From contig JAJDTB010000038.1 of assembly GCA_022827345.1 (NCBI GenBank), forward strand, positions 62,001 to 126,000: 64,000 nucleotides of DNA, given 5' to 3'. How positions within the stretch are numbered: the stretch's first letter is position 1; each line of letters opens with the position of its first letter. The stretch is from Gemmatimonadota bacterium. GTDB taxonomy: Bacteria; Gemmatimonadota; Gemmatimonadetes; Longimicrobiales; Gaopeijiaceae. The notes beneath the pieces are model-generated. The model did not search any database, had not been told where the DNA came from, and worked only from the letters and a program-made list of their open reading frames with translations. Below are positions 42,159 through 50,627 of the stretch, in pieces. The position numbers and the translations under genes are program-made.

Positions 42159-44093
42159 CTACCCGCCTGGCAACGGTTGGGAGTCGGCGTTGTACCAGGT
42201 TTCCCAGGACGCCCGGATCAAGGCCCTGCGCCGCGACGGGTTATCGAGGACCACGCCCAGCCAGACCTCGGCCATCTCCTCCTCGCTCTGCCAGCCCCAG
42301 GCGATGTCCCGGGGCGGGTCGAAGGGGTTCTCCACGTTGCCGGCCGAGTTGTCCCAGACCCACCATGCGTCGATCCGCGAGCCCGCCGGGATGTGGAGCG
42401 GCGTGCGCAGGGAGTAGATGTTCTGCCAGCGCATCCTCCAGTCCTCGATGCCGAAGACGGTGTGTTGGCGGCCGTCGGGGAAGGTCACCACCATCCGTGC
42501 CTTCGTGCCGACGAAGTGCATGTGCGGCATGGCGTCGACGAGTCGGAAACCGACGGGAACGTCCATGTGGACGTGGCGCACGTAGGCCGAATCGCCCGCC
42601 CGGATGTCCAGGTCCTGCGTGCCGATCAGGAGGCCGTCGATGTACTCGGGAGTCGGATTGTCGGCGAAGTAGAAACCGATGCGGCTCCGGTCGACGGTCG
42701 CCCGGCCGCTCAGCTTGTAGTGGACCTCGATCACGATGTCGCCGCCCTCCGGCAGCCACAGGCCGACTCCCTCGGGGAGCATGTACGGATCCGCTCCCGG
42801 AGCCCATCCGCCGATCCCGTAGGACAGCTCGTCGGTGTTGTCGTAGGACATGAACGAGCCGGTCCCGAAGACGGAGAACCCGGGCTCGTCGTCTTTCGCG
42901 TCCTCCTCCCTCGCCCGGCCGCTGTAGTCGGCGAAGAAGTTGGCGTGGTGAACCACCGTGGGGTCGCCCGCCTGAAAGTCGATGGCCGTCACGGTCCGGG
43001 TCCTCTCGAGCCCGGACGGAATGACGAAGTAGCGGTAGATGTCGCCGCCCTCGGCGGGGACCTCGAACGGCTCGACCATCGGCAGCACCAGGTCCGGCTC
43101 CCCGTGGCGCCACCCGGGGTCGGGCAACCGGGGCTCCGGGGGACGGTGACCCGGCTCGCCCTCGGCCCCGTCGCTCGCCGCCCACGCCCGGAAGAGCTCG
43201 ATCTGGGTTTGCGACAGGTAGCGCTCGCCGCGGAAGCGGCCGTAACGGGGTTCGGGGCGCCAGGGGGGCATCCGCCCTGCCGCGGTCGCGCGCTCCAGCC
43301 TGCGGGCTCGCGAGGACGCATGTTCGTACGTGGACAGCGCAAACGGGGCGATGCCGCCCGCCTGGTGACACTCGACACAGTTGGCGGCCAGTACCGGCGC
43401 CATGTCGCGGCTGTAGGTGGCCGTCCGCTCGTCGGCGCCGGGCCAGGGCGCGATGTCGCACCCGACCGGGGCGGTCTTCCGAAGTTCCGCGCGGGGGTCG
43501 TGGACCGTGCTGAACGCCTCCCGGAGATCATGGTTCCGTTCGGAAGGGAGCCGGTCGGTCTCGTGCCGGTCGTCGATCCGGCCCCGGTACACCACCCGGT
43601 CCCCCTCGTTCACCACGAACGCCTCGACGACCTTGACGGGCCCGAGACGCGTGGCCAGGTCGCCCGACGGGTCGAACAGGACGGGCGCTTGCAAGCCGTA
43701 CTCGTCGCGGAGCGCCCGCGCATCCGACCACGTTCGGTCGGGGCTGGACACCACCAGGTAGAAATCGATTCCCCGCGCCTCCGCCTGGGCGGTGAAGTCG
43801 TTCATCTCGGCCAGATAATCCGCCGACACCGGGCACTCGCCGTCCACGAACACCAGGGCGGCCGGACCCGACCCGTTCTCGTCGCCCAGAGCGCGGATGT
43901 TCCCGTCCACGTCCAGGAAGCGGGCGCCGATGATCTCGGCGGCCTCCCCCTGCAGCGGCGGCGGCTGCACGTCGACTCCGGGAGGGGTGGTGACGACCTG
44001 ATTGCACGCCCCGGCGGCCGCGGCAGCCACCGCGCCCGACAGCATCAGGCGAAGCGCGCGTTCGCGCCGTCCTGCACTTCTTGACTCCGTCAT
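42159..44093 (-). CDS. Lipoprotein fusion: redoxin, cytochrome c motif and type II copper monooxygenase-like domain
   Basis: The 644-residue protein starts with a lipoprotein leader (AVAAAAAGAC, Cys at 29). Residues ~50-185 form a thioredoxin-like redoxin domain (ALVFVDGECPVSADYLAEMN) with a single active-site cysteine. At about 238 CVECHQAGGIAPFAL is a c-type heme CxxCH motif with a P-F partner segment. From about 310 follows a peptidylglycine-monooxygenase-like fold (VVHHANFF near 379, HVHMDVPVGF and AMPHMHFVGT near 505-525) giving His/His and His/Met copper ligands. This order is known from planctomycete and gemmatimonadote redox lipoproteins. It likely acts in the periplasm; the substrate is unknown. 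Confidence 0.84.
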   Translation of the reverse strand: MTESRSAGRRERALRLMLSGAVAAAAAGACNQVVTTPPGVDVQPPPLQGEAAEIIGARFLDVDGNIRALGDENGSGPAALVFVDGECPVSADYLAEMNDFTAQAEARGIDFYLVVSSPDRTWSDARALRDEYGLQAPVLFDPSGDLATRLGPVKVVEAFVVNEGDRVVYRGRIDDRHETDRLPSERNHDLREAFSTVHDPRAELRKTAPVGCDIAPWPGADERTATYSRDMAPVLAANCVECHQAGGIAPFALSTYEHASSRARRLERATAAGRMPPWRPEPRYGRFRGERYLSQTQIELFRAWAASDGAEGEPGHRPPEPRLPDPGWRHGEPDLVLPMVEPFEVPAEGGDIYRYFVIPSGLERTRTVTAIDFQAGDPTVVHHANFFADYSGRAREEDAKDDEPGFSVFGTGSFMSYDNTDELSYGIGGWAPGADPYMLPEGVGLWLPEGGDIVIEVHYKLSGRATVDRSRIGFYFADNPTPEYIDGLLIGTQDLDIRAGDSAYVRHVHMDVPVGFRLVDAMPHMHFVGTKARMVVTFPDGRQHTVFGIEDWRMRWQNIYSLRTPLHIPAGSRIDAWWVWDNSAGNVENPFDPPRDIAWGWQSEEEMAEVWLGVVLDNPSRRRALIRASWETWYNADSQPLPGG

Positions 44094-44107
44094 TGTACAT
44101 CCCCATA

Positions 44108-44143
44108 GATACGATTATGTCTTTAATGAGACTATATCGTATC
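44108..44143. promoter_or_regulatory. 36-base interrupted palindrome, candidate TetR operator
   Basis: GATACGAT (44108-44115) and ATCGTATC (44136-44143) are exact inverted repeats, and inner GTCT/AGAC (44119-44122, 44129-44132) continue the symmetry. The element ends 14 bases upstream of the ATG of the redoxin-cytochrome-copper gene and overlaps the stop of the CRTAC1-like gene. An operator fits better than a terminator because it is AT-rich and lacks a T-run. Confidence 0.5.
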
Positions 44144-45722
44144 ATCCATCCGACCGTACGGTCAACCACCTGCCCCGGTAGTCGGGCGGAAAGACGCCCT
44201 CGCGCACCACCATCGACCTCACGCCGCCCGCCACATACGTCACCCGCACATCCACCCGCTCCACACCCGCCGGAATCCCGAAGTGCGCCGGCGTCGCTCC
44301 CTGCGAGCAATACCCGCCGCCGGTGTCCATCAGCCGCGTCCCCAGGATCGCGCCGGTGTCGTGGTCCAGCAGCTGCACCTCGGCGCCGGGGACCATCGAC
44401 CGCCCATCCGCACCCATCGCCGCCACTTGCAGCGAACGCCCCGCCGCGTCGGCCGACAGCAGGTTGCGGTACAGGTGGTGCGTCCCGCCGGTCTCGTCGT
44501 TGTTGGCGATCGACAGGTCGAGGTCGCCGTCCCGGTCGAAATCCGCCCACGCCACGCCGTGGCTCGGACCATGCTCCAGCAGGTTCGCCGGAAGCGCATT
44601 CGTGAAGCTTCCACCGCCGTCGTTGATGAAGAGGTGGTCCTCCACCGCAGCGATCCCCGACAGGTACGAGGTGACGATCAGGTCGGGACGCGCGTCGTGG
44701 TCGACGTCCGCCCAGGCCGCTGTCGTCGAGTGGTAGTCGACGCCGAGTGTGGCGGGATCGGTGACGTCGGTGAAAGTGCCGTCGCCGTTGTTGCTCCACA
44801 GGATGTCCGGCCCGTAGGTGGCGATGAAGAGGTCGAGGTCGCCGTCGTTGTCGTAGTCGGTAACCGCGGGGGCCACGCTGCCGTACTCCTCGCCGCGGCC
44901 GGGGTGATTCATGCCCAGCTCCGCCGCGACATCCACGAAGGTCCCGTCGCCCTCGTTGCGGAAAAAGGCGTCTTCGTCACCGTTCTGGTTGGAGACGTGG
45001 ACGTCGAGGTCGCCGTCGCGGTCGTAGTCGAACCACGCGACGCCCACCGTGCGGCGCGGGTCGCCGAGGCCGGATTCAGTGGTGACGTCGGTGAAGGTCC
45101 AGGCCGGAGCGGCGGGCGCTGCGGAAGCGTCGGCCGCAGGCAGAGCCCCAGGCGCTCCATCGTTCCGAAAGAGCCGGTTGGGCTGGTCCCGCATGGCGAC
45201 GAACAGGTCGAGGTCGCCGTCCCCGTCGTAGTCGATCCAGCTGGGTTGGCGTGTATTGCCCATCAGGTCCACGCCGAGCCCGGACGTAACGTCCACGAAG
45301 ATCTGATCATCGTTCCGGTAAAGGCGGTTCGGTGTAGCGGCCGTGGCGGAATGGCCGACGTAGAGGTCGAGGTCGCCATCGCCGTCGTAGTCGCCCCACG
45401 CCGCCGCGCGGGTGTCCTCGATGTCCGCCAGGCCGAGCTCCGGCGCGACATCCACGAAGGTGCCGCCTTCGTTTCGGTAGAGGTGGTTGGCCGAGTAGCG
45501 CATCCCCACGAAGAGGTCGAGGTCCCCGTCCCGGTCGAAGTCGGCCCACGCGTTGGGCTGGGCGCCGGGGATGGCGAATAGGTCGGGCTGGACGCGGTCG
45601 AAGGCGGGTGGGAGCGACTCGGCCGCAGGGTCGCCGCTGGACATGCCGGTGGAGGTAGTGTCGTTGCCTGGGGCAACACATGCCGTGACAAGGGCATGAA
45701 CAAAGAGAGACAGCCTTCGCAT
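44142..45722 (-). CDS. CRTAC1-like lipoprotein with FG-GAP/VCBS repeats and ASPIC/UnbV C-terminus
   Basis: This 526-residue product has a lipoprotein leader (LFVHALVTAC). Six or so FG-GAP repeats follow, each with a calcium-loop of the form D-x-D-x-D-G-D-L-D (ADFDRDGDLDLFVG, GDYDGDGDLDLYVG, IDYDGDGDLDLFVA, FDYDRDGDLDVHVS and others), so a seven-bladed propeller is expected. The C-terminal GRSLQVAAMGADGRSMVPGAEVQL and GYCSQGATPAHFGI match the ASPIC/UnbV domain. Such proteins are surface-exposed Ca-binding proteins of unknown ligand, often near redox lipoproteins as here. It precedes the fusion gene by 48 bases with the palindrome in between. Confidence 0.9.
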   Translation of the reverse strand: MRRLSLFVHALVTACVAPGNDTTSTGMSSGDPAAESLPPAFDRVQPDLFAIPGAQPNAWADFDRDGDLDLFVGMRYSANHLYRNEGGTFVDVAPELGLADIEDTRAAAWGDYDGDGDLDLYVGHSATAATPNRLYRNDDQIFVDVTSGLGVDLMGNTRQPSWIDYDGDGDLDLFVAMRDQPNRLFRNDGAPGALPAADASAAPAAPAWTFTDVTTESGLGDPRRTVGVAWFDYDRDGDLDVHVSNQNGDEDAFFRNEGDGTFVDVAAELGMNHPGRGEEYGSVAPAVTDYDNDGDLDLFIATYGPDILWSNNGDGTFTDVTDPATLGVDYHSTTAAWADVDHDARPDLIVTSYLSGIAAVEDHLFINDGGGSFTNALPANLLEHGPSHGVAWADFDRDGDLDLSIANNDETGGTHHLYRNLLSADAAGRSLQVAAMGADGRSMVPGAEVQLLDHDTGAILGTRLMDTGGGYCSQGATPAHFGIPAGVERVDVRVTYVAGGVRSMVVREGVFPPDYRGRWLTVRSDG

Positions 45723-45800
45723 CTGAGTTTCCCGGTCTGGACGGTTTACATTGCGGCGCTAGCCTGACAGTCCAACCCTTGAGCGCTACCGGATTGGACG

Positions 45801-45829
45801 AGCTTTCCCCCGGTTCTGACCGGGAAGCT
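45801..45829. terminator. Imperfect hairpin downstream of the giant gene
   Basis: AGCTTTCCCCCGG (45801-45813) pairs with CCGGGAAGCT (45820-45829) with bulges, loop TTCTGA. It lies about 100 bases beyond the stop of the giant gene on the minus strand and upstream of the CRTAC1-like gene. No T-run follows, so the terminator reading is weak. Nothing else is seen in the 45723-45926 gap. Confidence 0.3.
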
Positions 45830-45926
45830 GGTACGAAAAGAAGAGGGTGGCCTCCTGCCCGTCCACGATATCAAGGGACACTTTCGGACAGGCAACGCGT
45901 TCCCGGCCCGAAGTTCGAGATACTTC

Positions 45927-48900
45927 TCACCACATCCTCTTCCTAGCGGCCCCTTCCGCATCATGCCACTTCGCCTCTTTTTCGTAGTTCGCCGCAAGTT
46001 GATCAAAGATGGTGCTAACGAAGGGATACTCGAACTCAAGCTGCTTGGCCAAGCCCTTGTATTTGGCAGCCAGCTTTCGTTCCGGGTCGCCGGTGTCTGC
46101 ACGGTAGGAGGCCATCTCGCCCGGTCCCTTTCGAATCCCCATCTCATAGCCTAGCGCCATTCGTGAAGAGGCAGTTCTCTCCAACGCCTCACAGACGGGG
46201 CGTGGCGGCATCGGGCCGTCGGCGTCAGCTCTGACCCTGGCCAGAAACTCACCGAGAACTCTATCGCCAATGTCCGTACGATCATATAGGGCGCAGAGCC
46301 CCCGCACCTCACCAATCCACCCCAATAGCGCTGCAACGTCAACGCTACCATCAGGTTGGGTGCCAGGAAGCCGCCTTACATGGGCGAGAAGGCGCCTCGC
46401 AGCGGCTAGTGCCCTGTCAAAGCGCTTTGGATCGTCGAATCGCCACTCCGGTGGGTCCTCCCCATAATCCTGACGGTGGTACGCCAGTGCGAGGGCCTTG
46501 AAATAGAGGCCAGGAGACTCACCGATTTTCTGCTCCAGGTTCGGGATTCCGGTCGGAGTACGCACCAGTACATCGATGTACGCGTACTCCAATTGAGCCA
46601 AGTCGTCCGGACTGGCTTCGCTACGCTCCCTAAAAGACGCTATCGCCTGTTCGATCCGATAGGCCTCGAGTCCATAGTTATCGTTCAATGAGGGTTCTGT
46701 CGACGCCACGGCGAAGAGAAGCCGCTTCAGCCGCGCTGTCTCCACCGTCGACCATTCGTCGTTCACGACCCAGAGTGCGGCCCGTGGACGCTCTACGCCG
46801 AGGAGACGATCGATGAGGGGATTCAATTCGTTCTCTGTGTGAGGGGCCAATCGCAACTCGACTTCGCTCCAATACCGGTCCCTCACTCCGGCACATTGGC
46901 GGTCGACCAAATCCCAAGTCTCCTGCCGGAATGGACTACATAGGAGCAGTCGGATTGTTTGCTGAATCGTCGATCTCTCAGCTACGATCGAGATGACAGT
47001 CGCCCGTCCCTCTTGATCAAGCGAGTACAGGAAACCCCGGACAAGGCCGTCAAACTGGCGTGTCAATTCTGTTTGCTCGGCCAAGCACCGGCTAAGGAAC
47101 TCGGATTGCGCATGCGAGCCGCATATCCTCGGTCCCAAGGACTCCCCTACTACCTCCGCATCGGCCCCGAAGCGCAAGAGGGCCGTCACGCCTTGGTACC
47201 CGAGAGTCGCCCAGATCTCTGATATGGCTGCAGTGCGCTGGTTTTCTACCCTCTGCCGATGTCCTGAGAAGTCTTCATCTAGATCTGTGGTGTCGTTGAC
47301 CGACGGCTCGATCCAACGCCCCGAAAACAGCCACGCGTGTCGAAGGACCGGTTCGTCCGGCTGGAGATGTTCGAATGCCCTTCGCGCGGCCGCGATCGTT
47401 GCTGACTCCAGTTGCCGGCCGAACCGAGTGAGTGCGAATCGCCGGATTCGCTCCCGGAGCTCAGCTTTCGCGCCGTCACCCGCTTCGGAATCAGCCCACT
47501 CTTCAATGCGCCTCCACACCCTGAGCTGGTCGTCGTCCAACATCCACCGGACACGTTGGACCAGGTCAGCGAGAGTGGCCTCGTCATGGCCAGGGGGCCA
47601 GTCTATGGCGAGGTCGAGTGCCCTGCGGACAAAGGTGTAATCGTCGTGGTTCGTAACGCCTCGACCAGAAACGGAGGCATCGCTACGCCACAGGGGTCGG
47701 TAGTTACGATCGCCGATTCGTGTCCGACCATCCGGTAGCTGCTTGATGCAAACCTGCCAGGCAGCGTCAGGAAACTGGTTCACCAGTGCTTCGAGGCTCT
47801 TCACCCTTTCCTCAAGCGAAGCCGCAGTCTGTGGATTCCACGACCTGTAGATCCCTTCAAGGCTATGGAGCGGCGTACTCACCCAGTTGTCATCGATGGG
47901 GATCGTGGACAGTCGCCCAAGGATCCGGCTAACCCTTGCGAGGTTTTTCCACGCGAGACATTCCAGCGCCCCAAGAACTCCGGTCCGGAGGCAACGACCG
48001 AAGACTCCCGCCGGTGCGGGCTTCATCACACCGAAAACTACTGGGTCTTGCTCCGCTAGGTCACTCTCGACGATTTGCAAAAACTGATCTGGAGCAGCCT
48101 CCGCGTAACGCGGTAGGTCGTCGTTGTGGGAGAGGAGTTTTTCCAGTGTAAATGGCGTCATGAGCCGACGGATTAGGGACGACACGCGAGCCTCAACATC
48201 TACTCCAAGCCATCCCAAGAATAGGTGATCGCCGTGGACGGAAAGGATAACCAAGGTCTCACATATTCCCCTGCGCAGAGCAGCAGAGTGGTCGCGGACC
48301 TTACCGAAAATTCCGGCGGCCCATCGGTGATCCTCCGGCAACTCCAGGGCTGGGTCAGTCTCCGAGAGCACATACTCGGCAAGCCGGAAGAAGTCGTTAA
48401 CAACCTGCTCGGTGATGTACTGCTTGATCCCGAACAGGGAATCGATCTTGGAGGCAACCCCATGAAGCCGCCCAGCGGACCACACGGGACTGTCATCCAA
48501 GTGCAGCAGTCTCCCAAAATCTCTCTCGATATCACCATAGGACTTGTGGGCGAGGTAACGCAGAACCTCGCAGTCCGAGTCCGAGTCTCGATGCCAAGCA
48601 CCGATGAGCGCCATCGGGATGAGACGCTCGGCTGTGTCTTGATCTGCCGCCCATTCGGGCTTACGGATCGCGCTGATCGTCGAAAGCCGGCGCCGCAGGA
48701 TGGTCGGTGATCGTCCTGACTCCCGTCCGAGTTTCTCGGCCCTGTCACGGTCGATCCCCATCGAATCTAGCGCCGCTGCAAACGCTTCGAAGTTTAGCAG
48801 GTCAAGCGAGATATCCGGACCCGGTTGGTCGGCGTTACGGGGCCGGACCGTGATGCAGTGGAATCGGGTCTGGACGGGCGCCAACTCTCGTTCGACCTCT

Positions 48901-50018
48901 TCGCTATGGACTATCGGAAGGAAACGCGTGCGCGATGCGGCCAGCGACCGCAGAGTGGCAGGCGAGTCGAAGATTGCGGCCAAATCGGCCATCGACATCA
49001 AGCTTGGATCGTCCTGCGGTGCGACCGCGAGGTCGCGGAACAAGCACGCGAGAAACGCCATGGCTTCGCCTTTGGAATCGGCCGCAATTACGAGAGGCCG
49101 CTTCGGCTCATTGCCGAGCCACTCTGTGAACTGCTTGCGGGAGGCAACCACGGAGGGCCTAAAGATCTCAGGGGTGAGCTTCGGAGTACTCGCCAACGAC
49201 CAGTTCTCCCAGAAGCGGTGGAGCGTCTCGACGCCATCAGTCTTCATATTGAGTTGCTCCGCGAGCCAGGTCTGCGCTGGGATCGATTGAGTCAACCACG
49301 TTTCGAGGGCGCTCGCATCCAACGCTTTCACGGCTTTCCAGTGCCCCTCGCGCTGTTTCTCGTCCTCCCATTCGGTCACGCCGTCCCATCTCCGGGGCGT
49401 TACAAAAACAAATGTGCTTTCCTTTCGGTCGGCAAAGGGTACGGCACGCCTCAGTCCGTTTCGGTAGTCGTCATCGGCCTTTCGTTTCGGATCCCTGCTC
49501 GTGCCGAATTCCCAGCAAGAGAGCCCCTCAGGGATCCAAGGCGTCACCGAGTCCGCCTCAGCAAGACCGTCCCAGCCCCTTCGCTGGCCATCGTCGTACC
49601 CAGGAAAGCTGACTCTACGCAAGCCATCGTGGGTCGAAATGACCAGCATTCGCAACAGAACCGGGAGCAGCTGGCGCGCCTTGATTCCGTTGGACCATTC
49701 GTCGATTTGCAACGACTTAATGGCAAGGAACTGGGGCACGTATGCAAGCACCGACATCGTTCTTGCATCTTCACTCTGCTCGGAGCGGTCATAATCGGAC
49801 TGACGCTTCAGGAGTTTATTGCGATCAGCGTCGAAAGTCTTCGCTAAGCGCGCCGCCATCTGTAGCGATAGCGAAGAATTCCCATTCAGAAGATTCGACA
49901 GGGCGGGTCGGCCAACGCCAAGCCGCTTGGCGGCCTCTGTCACCGACATGCCGGATGGGATAATGTGTCTCCTGACGAACAATCCAGGATGTTCGGAGCT
50001 CCGGGGACCATGTGGCAT
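45927..50018 (-). CDS. Giant HigA-fused, nuclease-like multidomain protein (putative defence or toxin)
   Basis: One uninterrupted 1363-codon frame. Residues 10-77 are a complete HigA-type DNA-binding domain (GVGRPALSNLLNG at 34-46 as the turn and recognition helix). Residues ~95-258 are alpha/beta with GWDG (148-151), SCWEFGTSRDPKRKADDDY (167-185) and FVFVTPRRW, an acidic/basic spacing like PD-(D/E)xK nucleases; this is inference. Residues 306-322 (KRPLVIAADSKGEAMAF) occupy the place of a P-loop but lack GxxxxGK[ST]. The remaining ~1000 residues are helical, compatible with a STAND-like sensor region. DNA here is clearly less GC-rich and uses more A/T-ending codons than flanking genes. No partner gene is adjacent. 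I do not recognise a named family. Confidence 0.8.
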   Translation of the reverse strand: MPHGPRSSEHPGLFVRRHIIPSGMSVTEAAKRLGVGRPALSNLLNGNSSLSLQMAARLAKTFDADRNKLLKRQSDYDRSEQSEDARTMSVLAYVPQFLAIKSLQIDEWSNGIKARQLLPVLLRMLVISTHDGLRRVSFPGYDDGQRRGWDGLAEADSVTPWIPEGLSCWEFGTSRDPKRKADDDYRNGLRRAVPFADRKESTFVFVTPRRWDGVTEWEDEKQREGHWKAVKALDASALETWLTQSIPAQTWLAEQLNMKTDGVETLHRFWENWSLASTPKLTPEIFRPSVVASRKQFTEWLGNEPKRPLVIAADSKGEAMAFLACLFRDLAVAPQDDPSLMSMADLAAIFDSPATLRSLAASRTRFLPIVHSEEVERELAPVQTRFHCITVRPRNADQPGPDISLDLLNFEAFAAALDSMGIDRDRAEKLGRESGRSPTILRRRLSTISAIRKPEWAADQDTAERLIPMALIGAWHRDSDSDCEVLRYLAHKSYGDIERDFGRLLHLDDSPVWSAGRLHGVASKIDSLFGIKQYITEQVVNDFFRLAEYVLSETDPALELPEDHRWAAGIFGKVRDHSAALRRGICETLVILSVHGDHLFLGWLGVDVEARVSSLIRRLMTPFTLEKLLSHNDDLPRYAEAAPDQFLQIVESDLAEQDPVVFGVMKPAPAGVFGRCLRTGVLGALECLAWKNLARVSRILGRLSTIPIDDNWVSTPLHSLEGIYRSWNPQTAASLEERVKSLEALVNQFPDAAWQVCIKQLPDGRTRIGDRNYRPLWRSDASVSGRGVTNHDDYTFVRRALDLAIDWPPGHDEATLADLVQRVRWMLDDDQLRVWRRIEEWADSEAGDGAKAELRERIRRFALTRFGRQLESATIAAARRAFEHLQPDEPVLRHAWLFSGRWIEPSVNDTTDLDEDFSGHRQRVENQRTAAISEIWATLGYQGVTALLRFGADAEVVGESLGPRICGSHAQSEFLSRCLAEQTELTRQFDGLVRGFLYSLDQEGRATVISIVAERSTIQQTIRLLLCSPFRQETWDLVDRQCAGVRDRYWSEVELRLAPHTENELNPLIDRLLGVERPRAALWVVNDEWSTVETARLKRLLFAVASTEPSLNDNYGLEAYRIEQAIASFRERSEASPDDLAQLEYAYIDVLVRTPTGIPNLEQKIGESPGLYFKALALAYHRQDYGEDPPEWRFDDPKRFDRALAAARRLLAHVRRLPGTQPDGSVDVAALLGWIGEVRGLCALYDRTDIGDRVLGEFLARVRADADGPMPPRPVCEALERTASSRMALGYEMGIRKGPGEMASYRADTGDPERKLAAKYKGLAKQLEFEYPFVSTIFDQLAANYEKEAKWHDAEGAARKRMW

Positions 50019-50047
50019 ATGGTTGTCCGCTTCGTATGTTGTAGTGT

Positions 50048-50071
50048 GTAGCGCAACACGCTACTATAGCG
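50048..50071. promoter_or_regulatory. Overlapping palindromes with CGCTA half-sites (autoregulatory operator)
   Basis: GTAGCG-CAACA-CGCTAC (50048-50064) is a perfect 6-bp inverted repeat, and CGCTA-CTA-TAGCG (50059-50071) a second sharing one half-site. They overlap the candidate -10 of the giant gene and stand 30 bases before its ATG. Binding by its own HigA-like domain would block transcription. Confidence 0.5.
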
Positions 50072-50091
50072 TAACGAGTATTCCGAGTGAA
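50063..50091 (-). promoter_or_regulatory. Candidate promoter of the giant gene
   Basis: On the minus strand TTCACT (50091-50086) and TATAGT (50068-50063) are separated by 17 bases. Transcription would begin near 50056, inside the palindromes, giving a leader of roughly 38 bases before the ATG at 50018. Confidence 0.45.
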
Positions 50092-50164
50092 TCAACCCCC
50101 TTGGGGCAAGCCGGGGGGCGCAGGCCCGCTTTGAAGAGCCCAGCAGCTCCGCTATTCTATACCC

Positions 50165-50589
50165 ATGGAGCGGTAGAACGACCTGCTCGATCTCGGACGG
50201 AAGACACTCGCTTCGCAGCCCTTCAGCGTCTTCCTAGGGGCGGAATTGCTCGGCCCGTCACCCGGGATCGCCAAACTGCGGATCCTGGTTTGCCGCGAAG
50301 TCGGCCAGCAGCACGGGTTCGTGCACGGCGGCATCGTCGGCTACGCCGCCGACAACGCTCTCACCTTCGCTACGGCAGTGTCCTCGGAAGCGCCGTGGTC
50401 ACCTCCGAATTCAAGATCAACTACCTCAAGCCGGCCAGGGGCGGATTCCTCGTGGCCCGCGCCGGCGTCGTCCACCATGGCAAACGGCAGGCTGTCTGCC
50501 GCTGCGACGTCTTCGCAGTGGACCAGGGAGGGGAAACGCTGTGCGCAAACGCGCAGGGCATGATCGTCAGGCTGTCGATTCCAGGCTGA
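50165..50589 (+). pseudogene. PaaI/hotdog-fold thioesterase, broken by amber codon 4 and a frameshift
   Basis: The frame from the ATG at 50165 reads MER, TAG, NDLLDLGRKTLASQPF and then LGAELLGPSPGIAKLRILV, GFVHGGIVGYAADNALTF, the standard PaaI-like hotdog start with its HGG motif. At about 50366-50374 the frame shifts: SVLGSAVVTSEFKINYLKPA, LVARAGVVHHGKRQAVCRCDVFAVD continues in another frame and ends at 50589. One lost base restores the join (…LTFAYGSVLG…). The fourth codon is CAG in relatives' sense (MERQN), so TAG is a C-to-T change. Two independent lesions make it a genuine pseudogene. Confidence 0.83.
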
Positions 50590-50627
50590 AGAGCGACCTG
50601 GCAGATCGGTCTGAGCAACCCCTTCCC

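Noticed and set aside
45739-45754. A partial match (12 of 16) to the operator before the CRTAC1-like gene
   Set aside because: One half-site only, no second site at 21 bases; such matches are expected by chance in 64 kb.
20942-50589. Amber recoding, because two broken genes (higB, thioesterase) share in-frame TAG codons
   Set aside because: Several intact genes here stop at TAG (for example at 5011, 20150, 21619), the residues replaced differ (Glu, Gln), and the thioesterase also has a frameshift.
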